From the NCBI RefSeq assembly GCF_036346295.1, contig NZ_CP107819.1, positions 2,790,001 through 2,854,000 on the forward strand: a stretch of DNA of 64,000 bases, read 5' to 3'. The notes beneath the pieces were generated by a model. The model was not told where the DNA came from, did not search any database, and was given only the letters and a program-made list of their open reading frames with translations. Every line of letters starts with the position of its first letter. The first letter of the stretch is position 1. This DNA is from Streptomyces sp. NBC_00536 (GTDB taxonomy: Bacteria > Actinomycetota > Actinomycetes > Streptomycetales > Streptomycetaceae). Positions 1-7,502 of the stretch are shown piece by piece. The translations under genes and the position numbers were made by a program.

Positions 1-119
1 GGGGCTCAGCGGGCCGTGTCCCCCGCGTGCCCGAACGGGAGGGCTTCGGCGGGGAGCCTCGGGGAAAGCCGGGGAGGCGGGCGGGGACGTGCAGGTCAGG
101 GCCTTGGCCGGTGAGGGGG
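1..119. repeat. Diverged direct repeat, copy A
   Basis: This stretch aligns by eye, at roughly 80 percent identity, with 2868-2985. Shared blocks in the same order include GCGGGCCGTGTC, CCCCGCGTGCCCG, CTCGGGGAA, GGCGGGCGGGGACG and AGGTCAGGG. Copy B is the 3' end and downstream flank of the cupin gene at 2964-3581. Copy A also holds a TCA at 95-97 where that gene's stop would lie, so it may be the tail of a paralogous minus-strand gene that is otherwise lost or lies left of the window. No gene is called from 1 to 346. Confidence 0.6.
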
Positions 120-134
120 ATAGTGCGTACGCAA

Positions 135-176
135 TCTTCCAAACTAGCTACGCGGGTTCGATTCCCGTCGCCCGCT
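135..176 (+). other. tRNA-Gly(UCC) 3' fragment, probable att site scar
   Basis: The sequence reads as the 3' half of an actinobacterial tRNA-Gly. It has an anticodon loop CTTCCAA with anticodon TCC, the 3' anticodon arm ACTAG, a T-arm with GGTTCGATTCC, and the acceptor 3' strand CGCCCGC followed by the discriminator T. The 5' acceptor strand, D-arm and 5' anticodon strand are absent upstream, so it cannot be a working tRNA. Tyrosine integrases often use tRNA 3' ends and leave such a copy at the far end of the element. With this orientation an element would lie to the left, outside the window. No integrase gene is visible. Confidence 0.75.
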
Positions 177-185
177 CTTGTATGG

Positions 186-228
186 CTCAGGGCCAGGTCA
201 GAGGATGTTTCCTCAACCTGGCCCTGAG
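186..228 (+). terminator. Hairpin after the tRNA-Gly fragment
   Basis: CTCAGGGCCAGGT (186-198) pairs perfectly with ACCTGGCCCTGAG (216-228). An inner GAGGA/TCCTC stem closes a TGTT loop. It sits ten bases past the tRNA 3' end, where a tRNA terminator is expected, so it probably travelled with or belonged to the original tRNA-Gly gene. There is no clear T-run, which is common for Streptomyces terminators. Confidence 0.7.
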
Positions 229-346
229 TCGTTCCCGGGGCCATGATCAGGTCGGGGTGGTCCGTTCCACCGGGAGAGCCGGACCGAGGTGAAGGTGCCT
301 GCGCAGACGGCGCCCTGTGCGAGATCGCGTACGAGGTCCTTGTAGG

Positions 347-1192
347 TCAATCCTTCTTGAGCTCGAAAAGGTCAACCCTCGCAACGCATACGTTTTCTTC
401 TATCCGTTTTGCCCGGCGTACGATCTCAGGGTTTTTATTTAGCGCAGCAAAGTCCGCATGCGCCATATCCACGCGATGCCGCACCTCAAAACATTGCACA
501 TCTGTGGGATTTGGCAGGTCATCTACCAGCATCATCGCGCTCAGGGCCCAGTATGCCCGGGTGTACTGGCGGGCTTCGACGGCTATGTACCGGTTACGCT
601 TCCCCTCTTGCTCGGATATTTCCAGCGCCACCTTGTACTCTTTCATCATCGCGTCAAAATTGAGATTTTGGGCGGCGATGTCGCCGAGCACGCGATGGGC
701 TTGGAGCGCTTCGAGCGGATCGTCCATCCGTGGAACCCCGGCACCGTCAGGCGTCGTGTGGGCAGCGAGTTCCACTGCCCGGCCAGCCATGCGAGCCGCG
801 AGTTCAAGGTCCGTGGTCGAAAGTGCCAGGAAAAGTCCGATGACTCTGTATGTCGATGCGCTGATGTTCAGCCTTTTCTGCCCGTACTGAGAGACCAGGG
901 CGTCCACCTGCCTGGCGAGTGTGACGATCTCATTTCTACGGCCGGATCCACCCGTTCGGTCCATCTCGCTCATCTGCACTACATAGTCAGATATCTCGGT
1001 GCGCGCCGCATTCTGCTGCTGCGCATCGGCGATTCCCTGGGATGTATGGACGGCGACAAGCGTCGAGAAGAGAGATATCGTAGTAGCTATCACCGCAACG
1101 GTGGCACCGGCTACTGCCGCCCATGCAGACATCCGTTCCGTACCAGACGAAGGCGTTGCAATCCGCCACGTTCGCCGGACAGACCGAGGCAT
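347..1192 (-). CDS. Membrane-anchored hypothetical protein with helical (TPR-like) cytoplasmic domain
   Basis: A protein of about 281 residues with one strongly hydrophobic segment near the N-terminus (AWAAVAGATVAVIATTISLF), followed by a long helical soluble part rich in Ala, Leu, Glu and Arg that resembles tetratricopeptide-type repeats. No enzyme motif is seen. The ATG at 1192 is chosen because GGGAG lies just upstream and the membrane segment then falls near the N-terminus. An ATG at 1228 is also possible. The coding sequence is noticeably less GC-rich than the genes to the right, which fits acquisition by transfer. The gene is divergent from 1426-1668. The function is unknown. Confidence 0.7.
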   Translation of the reverse strand: MPRSVRRTWRIATPSSGTERMSAWAAVAGATVAVIATTISLFSTLVAVHTSQGIADAQQQNAARTEISDYVVQMSEMDRTGGSGRRNEIVTLARQVDALVSQYGQKRLNISASTYRVIGLFLALSTTDLELAARMAGRAVELAAHTTPDGAGVPRMDDPLEALQAHRVLGDIAAQNLNFDAMMKEYKVALEISEQEGKRNRYIAVEARQYTRAYWALSAMMLVDDLPNPTDVQCFEVRHRVDMAHADFAALNKNPEIVRRAKRIEENVCVARVDLFELKKD

Positions 1193-1425
1193 GTCCCTCT
1201 CCCGTTCTCCGTCGTCACTACCGACCATCCAGCACGGAACGGAGCTTGACCACCGGGAGACAGCCAAGTGGGCCCGCCGGTATACCGCGTGCTCTTCCCA
1301 GAGGCTTGCGGTGGCGAGAGTTACCGTGGTGGACACATCGCAGTACCGTGCTCCCCACGTGCCCGATGCGGTGACGACGAGGTACCTCCCCCGTACGATC
1401 ACCGCACGTCGTCCAGGTGGTTCGC
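1193..1425. promoter_or_regulatory. Divergent intergenic region
   Basis: A 233-bp gap between the minus-strand membrane gene and the plus-strand small genes, so it should hold both promoters. The only clear signals are AGGTGG just before the 1426 start and GGGAG before the 1192 start. I see no convincing inverted repeat. Confidence 0.4.
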
Positions 1426-1668
1426 ATGAGCGCAGGTATGGCACTCGCCGTCAGCCACACCAGGGAATGGATCATCCGCAACGCCAAGGGGCGGAAGTTC
1501 GTCTACGAGTCCGCGGCGGAAGCCTTCGGGGAACTACACGAGTACGGCGAGGGAGCCGTCGTCCTGACCCGCGAGGTCTACCGCGGCATGTTCCGCACCA
1601 AGCCCGTCACCGACTGGCGAGAGGTCCCGCCGCCGACCGCCGATCCCGGCGTCGAGTGCCCGCGCTGA
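1426..1668 (+). CDS. Small hypothetical protein (80 aa)
   Basis: Start ATG at 1426 has AGGTGG five bases upstream. The 80-residue product has a mixed, soluble composition, with REWIIRNAKGRKFVYESA near its start and a proline-rich end. It has no signal peptide and no membrane segment, and I recognise no family. It lies ten bases before the next plus-strand gene and probably shares its transcript. Third-position GC bias supports it as coding. Confidence 0.6.
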   Translation: MSAGMALAVSHTREWIIRNAKGRKFVYESAAEAFGELHEYGEGAVVLTREVYRGMFRTKPVTDWREVPPPTADPGVECPR

Positions 1669-1678
1669 AGAGACGCCC

Positions 1679-2157
1679 ATGACAGACGCAGACGTCGCCC
1701 TGCATTTCGAGCGTGTCCGTACGCGAGGGGCTCACAACGATCTCCGACTGCGCATCGGCCCTCACCGGCAGAAATGCGATTCGTACTACTTCGCGATCGA
1801 TGACTCCCCCCAGGCCCCCGGCGGCCTGGGCCCAAGGCTCGCGCGCCTGCTGGACCAGTGGATCACCCAAGTAGCCCGGCTCACGGATGGGGGCGGCACG
1901 GCCTACCTTCCGTACGACTTCTCCGATCAGTGCAGAGCATGGCTGCGAGTGTCGTCCGCAGACGGGCAGAGTGCCGAAGTCCAGGCCGGGTGGAGCCTGC
2001 GGGAAGCGTGGGAATCGCACCCTCCGACTACCTGGCCACAGCTTCCGAGGTAACGGACTTCGACCCGATCACCAATGCCCGCACCGAGTGCTCACTGCCC
2101 GAGCTGCTCGCACGCATTGAGGCCGACAGGACCACTCTTGCCGCCACAGGACCGTAG
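1679..2157 (+). pseudogene. Hypothetical protein gene with a one-base frameshift
   Basis: The gene starts at ATG 1679 with AAGAGA upstream. The first frame gives a good protein up to about residue 110 (ending in GWSLREAW), then runs into poor sequence and stops at 2053. The +2 frame from about 2011 gives PSDYLATASEVTDFDPITNA and a plausible end at 2157. Joining them needs one extra G in the run TGGGAA at 2009-2013, giving a protein of about 159 residues. From memory, similar full-length Streptomyces proteins contain 'YLPYDFSDQC' and 'EVTDF' in one frame. It could be a real mutation or a sequencing error in a homopolymer. The function is unknown. Confidence 0.7.
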
Positions 2158-2292
2158 CGCGGCAAGAGTTTCCCTGCTCCATCAAGGTGCGGTTCCTCGG
2201 CACGCGAGCAGCCGAGCGGGTCGCCGTTCCGGGCGGACATGCCAGCGAGCGCCGAGGAGGCATCGCTCCTCGCGATAAGAAGGGGCACCACT

Positions 2293-2562
2293 GTGGACGC
2301 GGAGCGCAAGGCCCGCATCGCCGACCTGGCCTCGACGGCGCGGCCTGTCTGGGCGGGGAACCATGACGGCGACGCCCTACAGGAGTTCCTGAAGAAGGCC
2401 GGCTGTGCCGGCGTGGACGCGGTCATGGTGACCATGCGGGTCGCCGGGTGCGACCTTGGCGAGGCGCAGAGGATGTTCCTCACTGCGTCTTGCCGAGCCG
2501 CCGAACTCGCCTTCCATGATGAGGTCATGCAAGGCCTTGAGTCATCTCAGGGCGACGCCTGA
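2293..2562 (+). CDS. Small hypothetical protein (89 aa)
   Basis: A GTG start at 2293 is preceded by GAAGGGG at good spacing. An upstream ATG at 2239 in the same frame has no ribosome binding site. The product is a short, acidic, probably helical protein with two cysteines (AGCAGVDAV and AGCDLGEAQ) and no membrane segment. I recognise no family. It follows the frameshifted gene by 135 bp on the same strand and closes the accessory block. Confidence 0.55.
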   Translation: MDAERKARIADLASTARPVWAGNHDGDALQEFLKKAGCAGVDAVMVTMRVAGCDLGEAQRMFLTASCRAAELAFHDEVMQGLESSQGDA

Positions 2563-2963
2563 GCGCGCCGGTCGAGTTCCTTACCGCGGTGGGCACCCGA
2601 CGGCCCGGCGTACACCCGCACACGCCACCAGCGCGCTGCCGTCCTCCGAAGACGCCTGCGTGCCGCTTCGAGGAAGAAGCCCGATCCGGTACATCGTGGG
2701 CACCGCCGGACCGGAGGGCGGCCAGGGCAGCAACGGATGCCGCATCATCGCCGGCCAGTAGCCGTTCCAACTGATGCCGTTCCATCGCCGCCCCCTGTGG
2801 GCATCCTGCGATGCGGCAGCGACGTGCCGCAACCACCTATACCCCTCATCACCGCTGTCTCCCAGAGCGCTGCGGGCCGTGTCTCCCCCGCGTGCCCGGA
2901 GGGGAGGGCCTCTTGGGGGGGGGAGACTCGGGGAAGGTCGGCAGGCGGGCGGGGACGGGGAGG
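2563..2963. other. Intergenic stretch with no confident gene
   Basis: About 400 bases without a gene I can defend. Possible short minus-strand reading (ATG 2785, about 86 codons) has weak codon bias and no recognisable family, so it may be a decayed gene. Copy B of the direct repeat occupies the right end, and it includes a run of eleven Gs near 2915. Confidence 0.5.
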
Positions 2964-2985
2964 TCAGGGGGTGAGGAGGGGGAGG
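2868..2985. repeat. Diverged direct repeat, copy B
   Basis: This is the partner of copy A at 1-119. It covers the last few codons of the cupin gene, which ends at 2964, and its downstream flank. The two copies bracket the whole accessory block of 2.7 kb. Divergence between them is too high for a fresh target-site duplication. Confidence 0.6.
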
Positions 2986-3581
2986 TGGGTGAAGGTGTGG
3001 GCCAGGTCGAAGTGCTTCGCCTTCTCCTGGCGGGAAGCGGGGTCGTAGACCGTGCTGAACGGCTTCGCGGCCGGGGCCTGGACCAGGAGGGTGGCCGTGC
3101 CCGGGGCGACCGCGCCGAGGGAGTGGATCTCGGAGTGGGCGATCGCGTACGTCTCGCCGCTCGGGCGGCGGTGGTCGCCGGCCGCCGTGATGCGGCCCTC
3201 GTGGATGCGCCAGCGGCGTTCGCGCAGTTCTCCGGCCAGGACCGCGCTCACGAAGGAGTAGCGGTGGTCGTGGATCGAGGCGGCGTGGCGGTCCTCGCCG
3301 GGGATCCAGGGTTTGTAGGTGTGCAGCCAGACGCGCAGGCCGCGGTGTTCGCCGCCGGCCAGGCACCACTTGAAGTGGGTGGGCGTCTCGACCGAGCGGA
3401 CCATGAGCAGGTCGCGGCCTGCCGGTGAGAGGGCCGACATCTCCTCGCGTACGGCGTTCAGCACGTCGTCCGTGTCGCAGATGTCGGCCCGCACGCTTTT
3501 GAGCAGGTCTTCTTCGCCGAACCGTGAGGCCGCGGCCTCCCAGGAGCTAAACAGTGCTCCCATCGTGGCTGAACGCCCCAT
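2964..3581 (-). CDS. Cupin-fold protein (cysteine-dioxygenase-like), third gene of the 2TM-Nudix-cupin operon
   Basis: The 205-residue protein has a cupin-type metal site: IHDHRYSF with His104 and His106, and a later His153 in HSEIHSLG. Spacing is as in cysteine dioxygenase-like and other single-domain cupins that bind iron or another metal. The substrate is unknown. The ATG at 3581 has GGAG seven bases upstream and overlaps the end of the Nudix gene by 35 bases, so the two are translationally coupled. No signal peptide. The family call rests on the histidine pattern and predicted beta-rich sequence only. Confidence 0.65.
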   Translation of the reverse strand: MGRSATMGALFSSWEAAASRFGEEDLLKSVRADICDTDDVLNAVREEMSALSPAGRDLLMVRSVETPTHFKWCLAGGEHRGLRVWLHTYKPWIPGEDRHAASIHDHRYSFVSAVLAGELRERRWRIHEGRITAAGDHRRPSGETYAIAHSEIHSLGAVAPGTATLLVQAPAAKPFSTVYDPASRQEKAKHFDLAHTFTHLPLLTP

Positions 3582-4041
3582 GCGGAATCTCCGTCCGAAA
3601 GACCTGCTTGATGGTGTTGACCGTGAAGTCGTCGAGCTTGGATTCGCTCAGTTCATCGAGCCGTACCCAGCGGAAGTCCTGGTTGGAGCGGTCCAGTACG
3701 ACTTCCTTGTCCGGGGCCTCGACCTCGAAGTTGACCTGGACGTTGTGGACTTCCTCGCCGTCCTTCTGGCTCATGAAGGTGGAATAGCCCACGATCCGCC
3801 GGACCGTGCCGGTGATTCCGGATTCCTCGCGCAGTTCGCGCAGGACGGCTGTTTCGAGGTCTTCGCCGAATTCGATCTTTCCGCAGGGCAGCCCCCACGC
3901 GCCCGGCATGAACTTCTCCGACATGCTGCGCTGCAGCACGAGGACATGGCCGTCGATGACCGGGATGGCGCCGACGAGAACGATGAACTTCACTTCTGGA
4001 GCTCCCTGGGTTTGTTCGTTCGTGTGGGTTGTCCGTGTCAT
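3547..4041 (-). CDS. Nudix hydrolase
   Basis: A 164-residue protein with a complete Nudix box, G54-x5-E60-x7-REL-x-EESGI, which binds Mg2+ and hydrolyses nucleoside diphosphates linked to another group. The substrate cannot be told from sequence. The start is ATG 4041, which shares ATGA with the stop of the upstream membrane gene, so translation is coupled. An in-frame ATG further upstream (4161) would lie inside that gene and is rejected. Downstream it overlaps the cupin gene. Confidence 0.9.
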   Translation of the reverse strand: MTRTTHTNEQTQGAPEVKFIVLVGAIPVIDGHVLVLQRSMSEKFMPGAWGLPCGKIEFGEDLETAVLRELREESGITGTVRRIVGYSTFMSQKDGEEVHNVQVNFEVEAPDKEVVLDRSNQDFRWVRLDELSESKLDDFTVNTIKQVFRTEIPHGAFSHDGSTV

Positions 4042-5033
4042 GCGTTGGTGGTTCTGAGGAAATCGAGGAATCCCTCCATGCCCCTCCAGTACGCCTCGCT
4101 GTACCGGGCCAGGTCGGCCGGGGAAAACGGCCGTGCGAAGCGGGACGAGAGGAGATCGCACATCTCCCGCTCGGTCAGGTCCCTCCTGATGTGGATGACG
4201 TCGTCCGCGATGTCGTGCCTGCGGACCAGGTCCAGCCGGTGCACCTGGTAGGCGAAGGAGCCCGGGCGGAAGGCCACCGTCAGGGGAAAGGGACGCCGGT
4301 CGGCGTCGGGGGCGTGGAACCAGCTCACGAAGACACGGCTGTCCGTGAGTTCGACGCGGGTGACCGACGTGTCGGGGCTGAAGGCGACGTCGACCGAGCA
4401 GTACGCCCGGCAGTCGTAGAGGCCGACGAAGGAGGAGATCATCTCCTCCAGCAGGGCGTCGAACAGCTCACCCGCGTTGCTCGCCGCGTACTTCGGGTTC
4501 TTGAGCCGGTCCGCGACCCGGGTCCGCACCGCCGCGGCGGCCGTGGGGCCCGGGATGAAGACCTTCACCGAACTCGGGCACCGGCGGGACGCCTTGATCC
4601 GCGCGGGCAGGTACTTGGCGCTCGTACCGCGGAAGTAGAAGGAGGAGCTCCGCTCGAAGGCCTCCATCAGCGCGGTGTTGAACGCGCGGTCGAATCCGTC
4701 GGTCGCCGGATAGGTCGCGTCGGGGAGGTAGAGGCCGTTGTCGCTCTGCCATTCGCGGAGCATGGACCGCGAATGCTCCAGGAAGTTCAAGGAGATCTCC
4801 GACCGGATGAGGGACCTGTTCTCCCGGTCGCTGAGCAGGGCGAAGACCACCGCGAATACGGCCGAGCCGACCAGACTGACACCCAGGTCGGACAATTTCT
4901 GCGGCACGGTGTCCGCGGTGTTGGTCATGGTCAGATACGCGCCGCTGGCGAGGCATACGACGATTCCCAGGCCGAAGGCATAACGGGCGGCGAACCTGCG
5001 GGCGGCCGTTCCCCTGGATATCAGGTCAGCCAT
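4038..5033 (-). CDS. Two-TM membrane protein with cytoplasmic domain, first gene of the operon
   Basis: About 331 residues. Two hydrophobic segments near residues 17-37 and 48-68 form a hairpin in the membrane. A soluble domain of about 250 residues follows, with RVELTDSRVFVSWFHAP and TVAFRPGSFAYQVHRLD that look like beta strands. I do not recognise the domain, and no HKD phospholipase or nuclease motif is present. ATG 5033 is preferred to GTG 5042 because GGGACGGGG sits at better spacing. It heads a coupled operon with a Nudix hydrolase and a cupin. A membrane sensor or effector is possible but unproven. Confidence 0.7.
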   Translation of the reverse strand: MADLISRGTAARRFAARYAFGLGIVVCLASGAYLTMTNTADTVPQKLSDLGVSLVGSAVFAVVFALLSDRENRSLIRSEISLNFLEHSRSMLREWQSDNGLYLPDATYPATDGFDRAFNTALMEAFERSSSFYFRGTSAKYLPARIKASRRCPSSVKVFIPGPTAAAAVRTRVADRLKNPKYAASNAGELFDALLEEMISSFVGLYDCRAYCSVDVAFSPDTSVTRVELTDSRVFVSWFHAPDADRRPFPLTVAFRPGSFAYQVHRLDLVRRHDIADDVIHIRRDLTEREMCDLLSSRFARPFSPADLARYSEAYWRGMEGFLDFLRTTNA

Positions 5034-5166
5034 CGCGCACACCCCGTCCCACGCACACCAGACCGACCACTCCCGTGCGGTGACGGGGCATATCCCGTGC
5101 GAGTGGCGAGCGTAGCGGATGTGCGGGGGCCCCGGGGCGCGCTCCCGGCCTCTTGGTTATCTGTTG

Positions 5167-5188
5167 ACCCGCGGTGTTGACCGCGGGT
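5167..5188 (-). terminator. Hairpin downstream of the small membrane protein gene
   Basis: ACCCGCGG (5167-5174) pairs perfectly with CCGCGGGT (5181-5188) around a TGTTGA loop. It lies 31 bases past the stop of the minus-strand gene 5219-5413 and ahead of the promoter region of the next operon. Confidence 0.6.
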
Positions 5189-5218
5189 GAATTCGATCAA
5201 GCGGAATAGGGAGTCGGG

Positions 5219-5413
5219 CTAGAGCTTGATGCCTGCGATCGTGTCCGCGAGGGAGTTGAGGAAGCGGTTCACGTCCGGCGCGATGGAGCTGGAGGCCAGG
5301 AAGAACCCGAAGAGGGCGGCGACGAGCGCGGGGCCCGTCTTGATGTGGTTGCCGCGGATCAGCACCACCAGGATGACCGCCAACAGAACCACCACTGACA
5401 GCGAAATGGCCAC
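5219..5413 (-). CDS. Small two-helix membrane protein (64 aa)
   Basis: The 64-residue product is almost entirely two hydrophobic helices (LSVVVLLAVILVVLI and ALVAALFGFFLASSSIAP) joined by a short basic loop, ending in a polar tail. Similar small membrane proteins are common across Streptomyces, but their role is not known to me. It stands alone, with a hairpin after it and an HD-domain gene upstream on the same strand 134 bp away. Confidence 0.75.
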   Translation of the reverse strand: MAISLSVVVLLAVILVVLIRGNHIKTGPALVAALFGFFLASSSIAPDVNRFLNSLADTIAGIKL

Positions 5414-5547
5414 TACTGATCACACCTTCGGTCGTCCCCTGGTCGGCCCGAGGGCGCGCGGCCACGCGCGTCCCCCAGGAACATCGTGCCACCAACGGGC
5501 CCCGGCTATCCGCCCGGTGACGACCCTTTCTGCCAACTGGGCCGGAT

Positions 5548-6024
5548 TCAGAGGCCGAGCAGGGACCGCACGCGGGCATATTTGCGGGTCAAGCGCAGCC
5601 GGGTCGGCTCGTCCAGGACGGACAGCCGGGCCGGGTCCGCGTTGTGGGCGAGGTCGGCCTCCTTGACCAGCAGGGCTCCCGGGGTGGCCAGGATGCGCGC
5701 GGTGTACTCCTCGACCGGTTCGCCCGGGCGCTTGGTGACCGCCAGGACCATGTCCTTCACGGACCGCGGGAGGGCGGCGGTTTCCAGCCACTCCCGGCTC
5801 AGGGCGTCGTCCTCGACCGCGTCGTGCAGCCAGGCCGCCGCCTGCTGCCCGGTGCTGCCGCCGCGGATACGGACGCCCTCGGCGACGGCGGCGAGGTGCT
5901 CGGCGTACGGACGCCCGGCCTTGTCGGTCTGGCCCGCGTGCGCCGCGCGGGCCAGGGCCTCGACCTCGGTGAGGGTGAGCGGGGGCGCGGGCGGGGGCGG
6001 TGGAAGTGGTGTGCTGTCGGTCAT
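5548..6024 (-). CDS. HD-domain phosphohydrolase (SpoT-like)
   Basis: A 158-residue single-domain HD protein. The metal-binding pattern is visible: HAGQ near residue 34, YAEHLAAV, then AAWLHDAVEDD with the His-Asp pair, followed by ALLVKEADLAHN. Stand-alone proteins of this type are related to the hydrolase half of SpoT/RelA and to small alarmone hydrolases, but this one could act on other nucleotides. The proline-rich first 20 residues are probably disordered. Its ATG overlaps the decarboxylase stop (ATGA), so the two are translated together. Confidence 0.85.
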   Translation of the reverse strand: MTDSTPLPPPPPAPPLTLTEVEALARAAHAGQTDKAGRPYAEHLAAVAEGVRIRGGSTGQQAAAWLHDAVEDDALSREWLETAALPRSVKDMVLAVTKRPGEPVEEYTARILATPGALLVKEADLAHNADPARLSVLDEPTRLRLTRKYARVRSLLGL

Positions 6025-7502
6025 GCGATCCCCTCGGCGGCGGCGCGCAGGGCCCGGGCGGCCCGGTGCACATCGGCGGGCGTGGTGCGCCAGTTGGAGA
6101 ACGCGGCGCGCAGGGCCGGGGTTCCCGCGAAGACGGTGGGGGTGACGAAGACCTCGCCGTTCGCCGCCTCGCGCAGGGCGGTCAGGCGGGCCGGGGTGGG
6201 GTCGGTGGCGAGGGTGAAGCAGACGACGTTCAGCCGGACCGGTGCGAGCAGCGTGAAGGCCGGGTCGCCGGCCAGTTCCGCGCCGAGGGCCCGGGCGCAG
6301 GAGATGTCCCGTTCGACGATCTCCCGGTGGCCCTGGCGCCCGTACGCCCGCAGCGTGAACCAGGCCGCCAGAGCGCGCAGCCGGTGGGAGTTCTCGGGGG
6401 TGAGGTGGACCAGGTCGGGGTGGTCGCCGAGCGGGCCGAGGTAGGCGGCGGAGTTCTGGAACACGCGGGCCTGGAGGTCGCGGCGGCGGGTGAACAGGAC
6501 GGCGCTGTCGTAAGGGACGTTGAGCCACTTGTGGAGGTCGACGGTGACGGAATCGGCCGCACCGAGGCCGTCGGTGAGGTGGGCGTGCTCGGGCGAGAGG
6601 GCCGCGAAGGCGCCGAAGGCGGCGTCGGTGTGGAGCCAGAAGCCGTGGCGTTCGCGGAGCGCGGCCACGGCGCGGAGGTCGTCGAAGTCGACGGTGTTGA
6701 CGGTGCCCGCGTTGGCGACGACCACGCAGGGGCCGGGGGCGTCGGCGAGGGCCCGGTCCAGGGCGGCCGGGTCGACGGCCTCGCGGCCGGGCAGGGTCGG
6801 CACGGGGACCAGGGCCGCGCGGCCGAGGCCGAGGACGGCGAGGGCCTTGGCGATGGAGGAGTGCGGGGCGCCGGACAGCACCCGGACCGGGCCGAGGGCG
6901 GCCGCGCCGTCCTCGGCCGGGGAGACCCCGGCGCGCTCCCCCAGCCACTCGCGGGCGACGGCGAGGCCGGTGGTGTTGGACATGGTGGCGCCGCTGACGA
7001 AGGTGCCGGTGTGGGCGTCGCCGAGCCCGAAGAGTTCGCGCAGCCAGTGGGTGGTCTCGCGCTCCAGGTCCTGGCCGGCCGGATCGAGGGCGGAGTTGGA
7101 GTTCTGGTCGTGGGCGGCGGTCAGCCAGTCCCCGGCGAGGGCGGCGGGGGTGACGCCGCCGGTGACGAAGCCGAGGTAGCGGGGGCCGGCGGAGGCGGAG
7201 AAGCGGGGGGCCCAGCGTTCCTGGAAGGCGGCGAGGGTGTCGGCGAGGCCGGTGCCCTTGTCCGGGAGCCGTGCACCTGGCGGTGGGCCGGGGTTCGCGG
7301 CTTGCGGTGGGCCGGGGTTCGCGGCTTGCGGTGGGCCGGGTCGTGCACCTGGCGGTGGGCTGGGGTGAACGTCCGGCCTTGGGGCGGGCGGTGGTACGAC
7401 GGGACGCTCGGCCAGGGTGGCCAGCGTGTCGGCGGCTGCGCGGCGGGTGGCGTCGAGCAGTGCGGGGAGGTCGGCGAGATCGGCGGCGAGCGTGGGATCC
7501 AT
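6021..7502 (-). CDS. PLP-dependent (group II) amino acid decarboxylase
   Basis: A 493-residue protein of the aromatic-L-amino-acid/glutamate decarboxylase family. The PLP lysine lies in SVTVDLHKWLNVPYD near residue 326, TDAAFGAF supplies the conserved Asp, and FVSGATMSNTTGLAVAR binds the cofactor phosphate. The substrate is not predictable. Residues of about 48-80 form a proline/glycine/alanine repeat (PGPPQAAN units) not found in typical family members, encoded by tandem DNA repeats. Upstream lies an extremely G-rich gap and a divergent lipoprotein gene. It is coupled to the HD-domain gene through ATGA. Confidence 0.88.
   Translation of the reverse strand: MDPTLAADLADLPALLDATRRAAADTLATLAERPVVPPPAPRPDVHPSPPPGARPGPPQAANPGPPQAANPGPPPGARLPDKGTGLADTLAAFQERWAPRFSASAGPRYLGFVTGGVTPAALAGDWLTAAHDQNSNSALDPAGQDLERETTHWLRELFGLGDAHTGTFVSGATMSNTTGLAVAREWLGERAGVSPAEDGAAALGPVRVLSGAPHSSIAKALAVLGLGRAALVPVPTLPGREAVDPAALDRALADAPGPCVVVANAGTVNTVDFDDLRAVAALRERHGFWLHTDAAFGAFAALSPEHAHLTDGLGAADSVTVDLHKWLNVPYDSAVLFTRRRDLQARVFQNSAAYLGPLGDHPDLVHLTPENSHRLRALAAWFTLRAYGRQGHREIVERDISCARALGAELAGDPAFTLLAPVRLNVVCFTLATDPTPARLTALREAANGEVFVTPTVFAGTPALRAAFSNWRTTPADVHRAARALRAAAEGIA
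7270..7364 (-). repeat. Tandem repeats inside the decarboxylase gene
   Basis: A 24-bp unit starting GGTTCGCGGCTTGCGGTGGG occurs at 7292 and again at 7316. It is flanked on both sides by the variant GTGCACCTGGCGGTGGGC (7271 and 7343). It encodes the repeated Pro-rich linker near the N-terminus of the decarboxylase. Confidence 0.85.

Noticed and set aside
89..177. A complete tRNA-Gly
   Set aside because: The 5' acceptor, D-arm and 5' anticodon strand do not pair with the 3' half.
2525..2836. Possible minus-strand gene (about 86 codons from ATG 2785)
   Set aside because: Weak codon bias, no family and no conserved neighbour. It is recorded only as possible decayed sequence.
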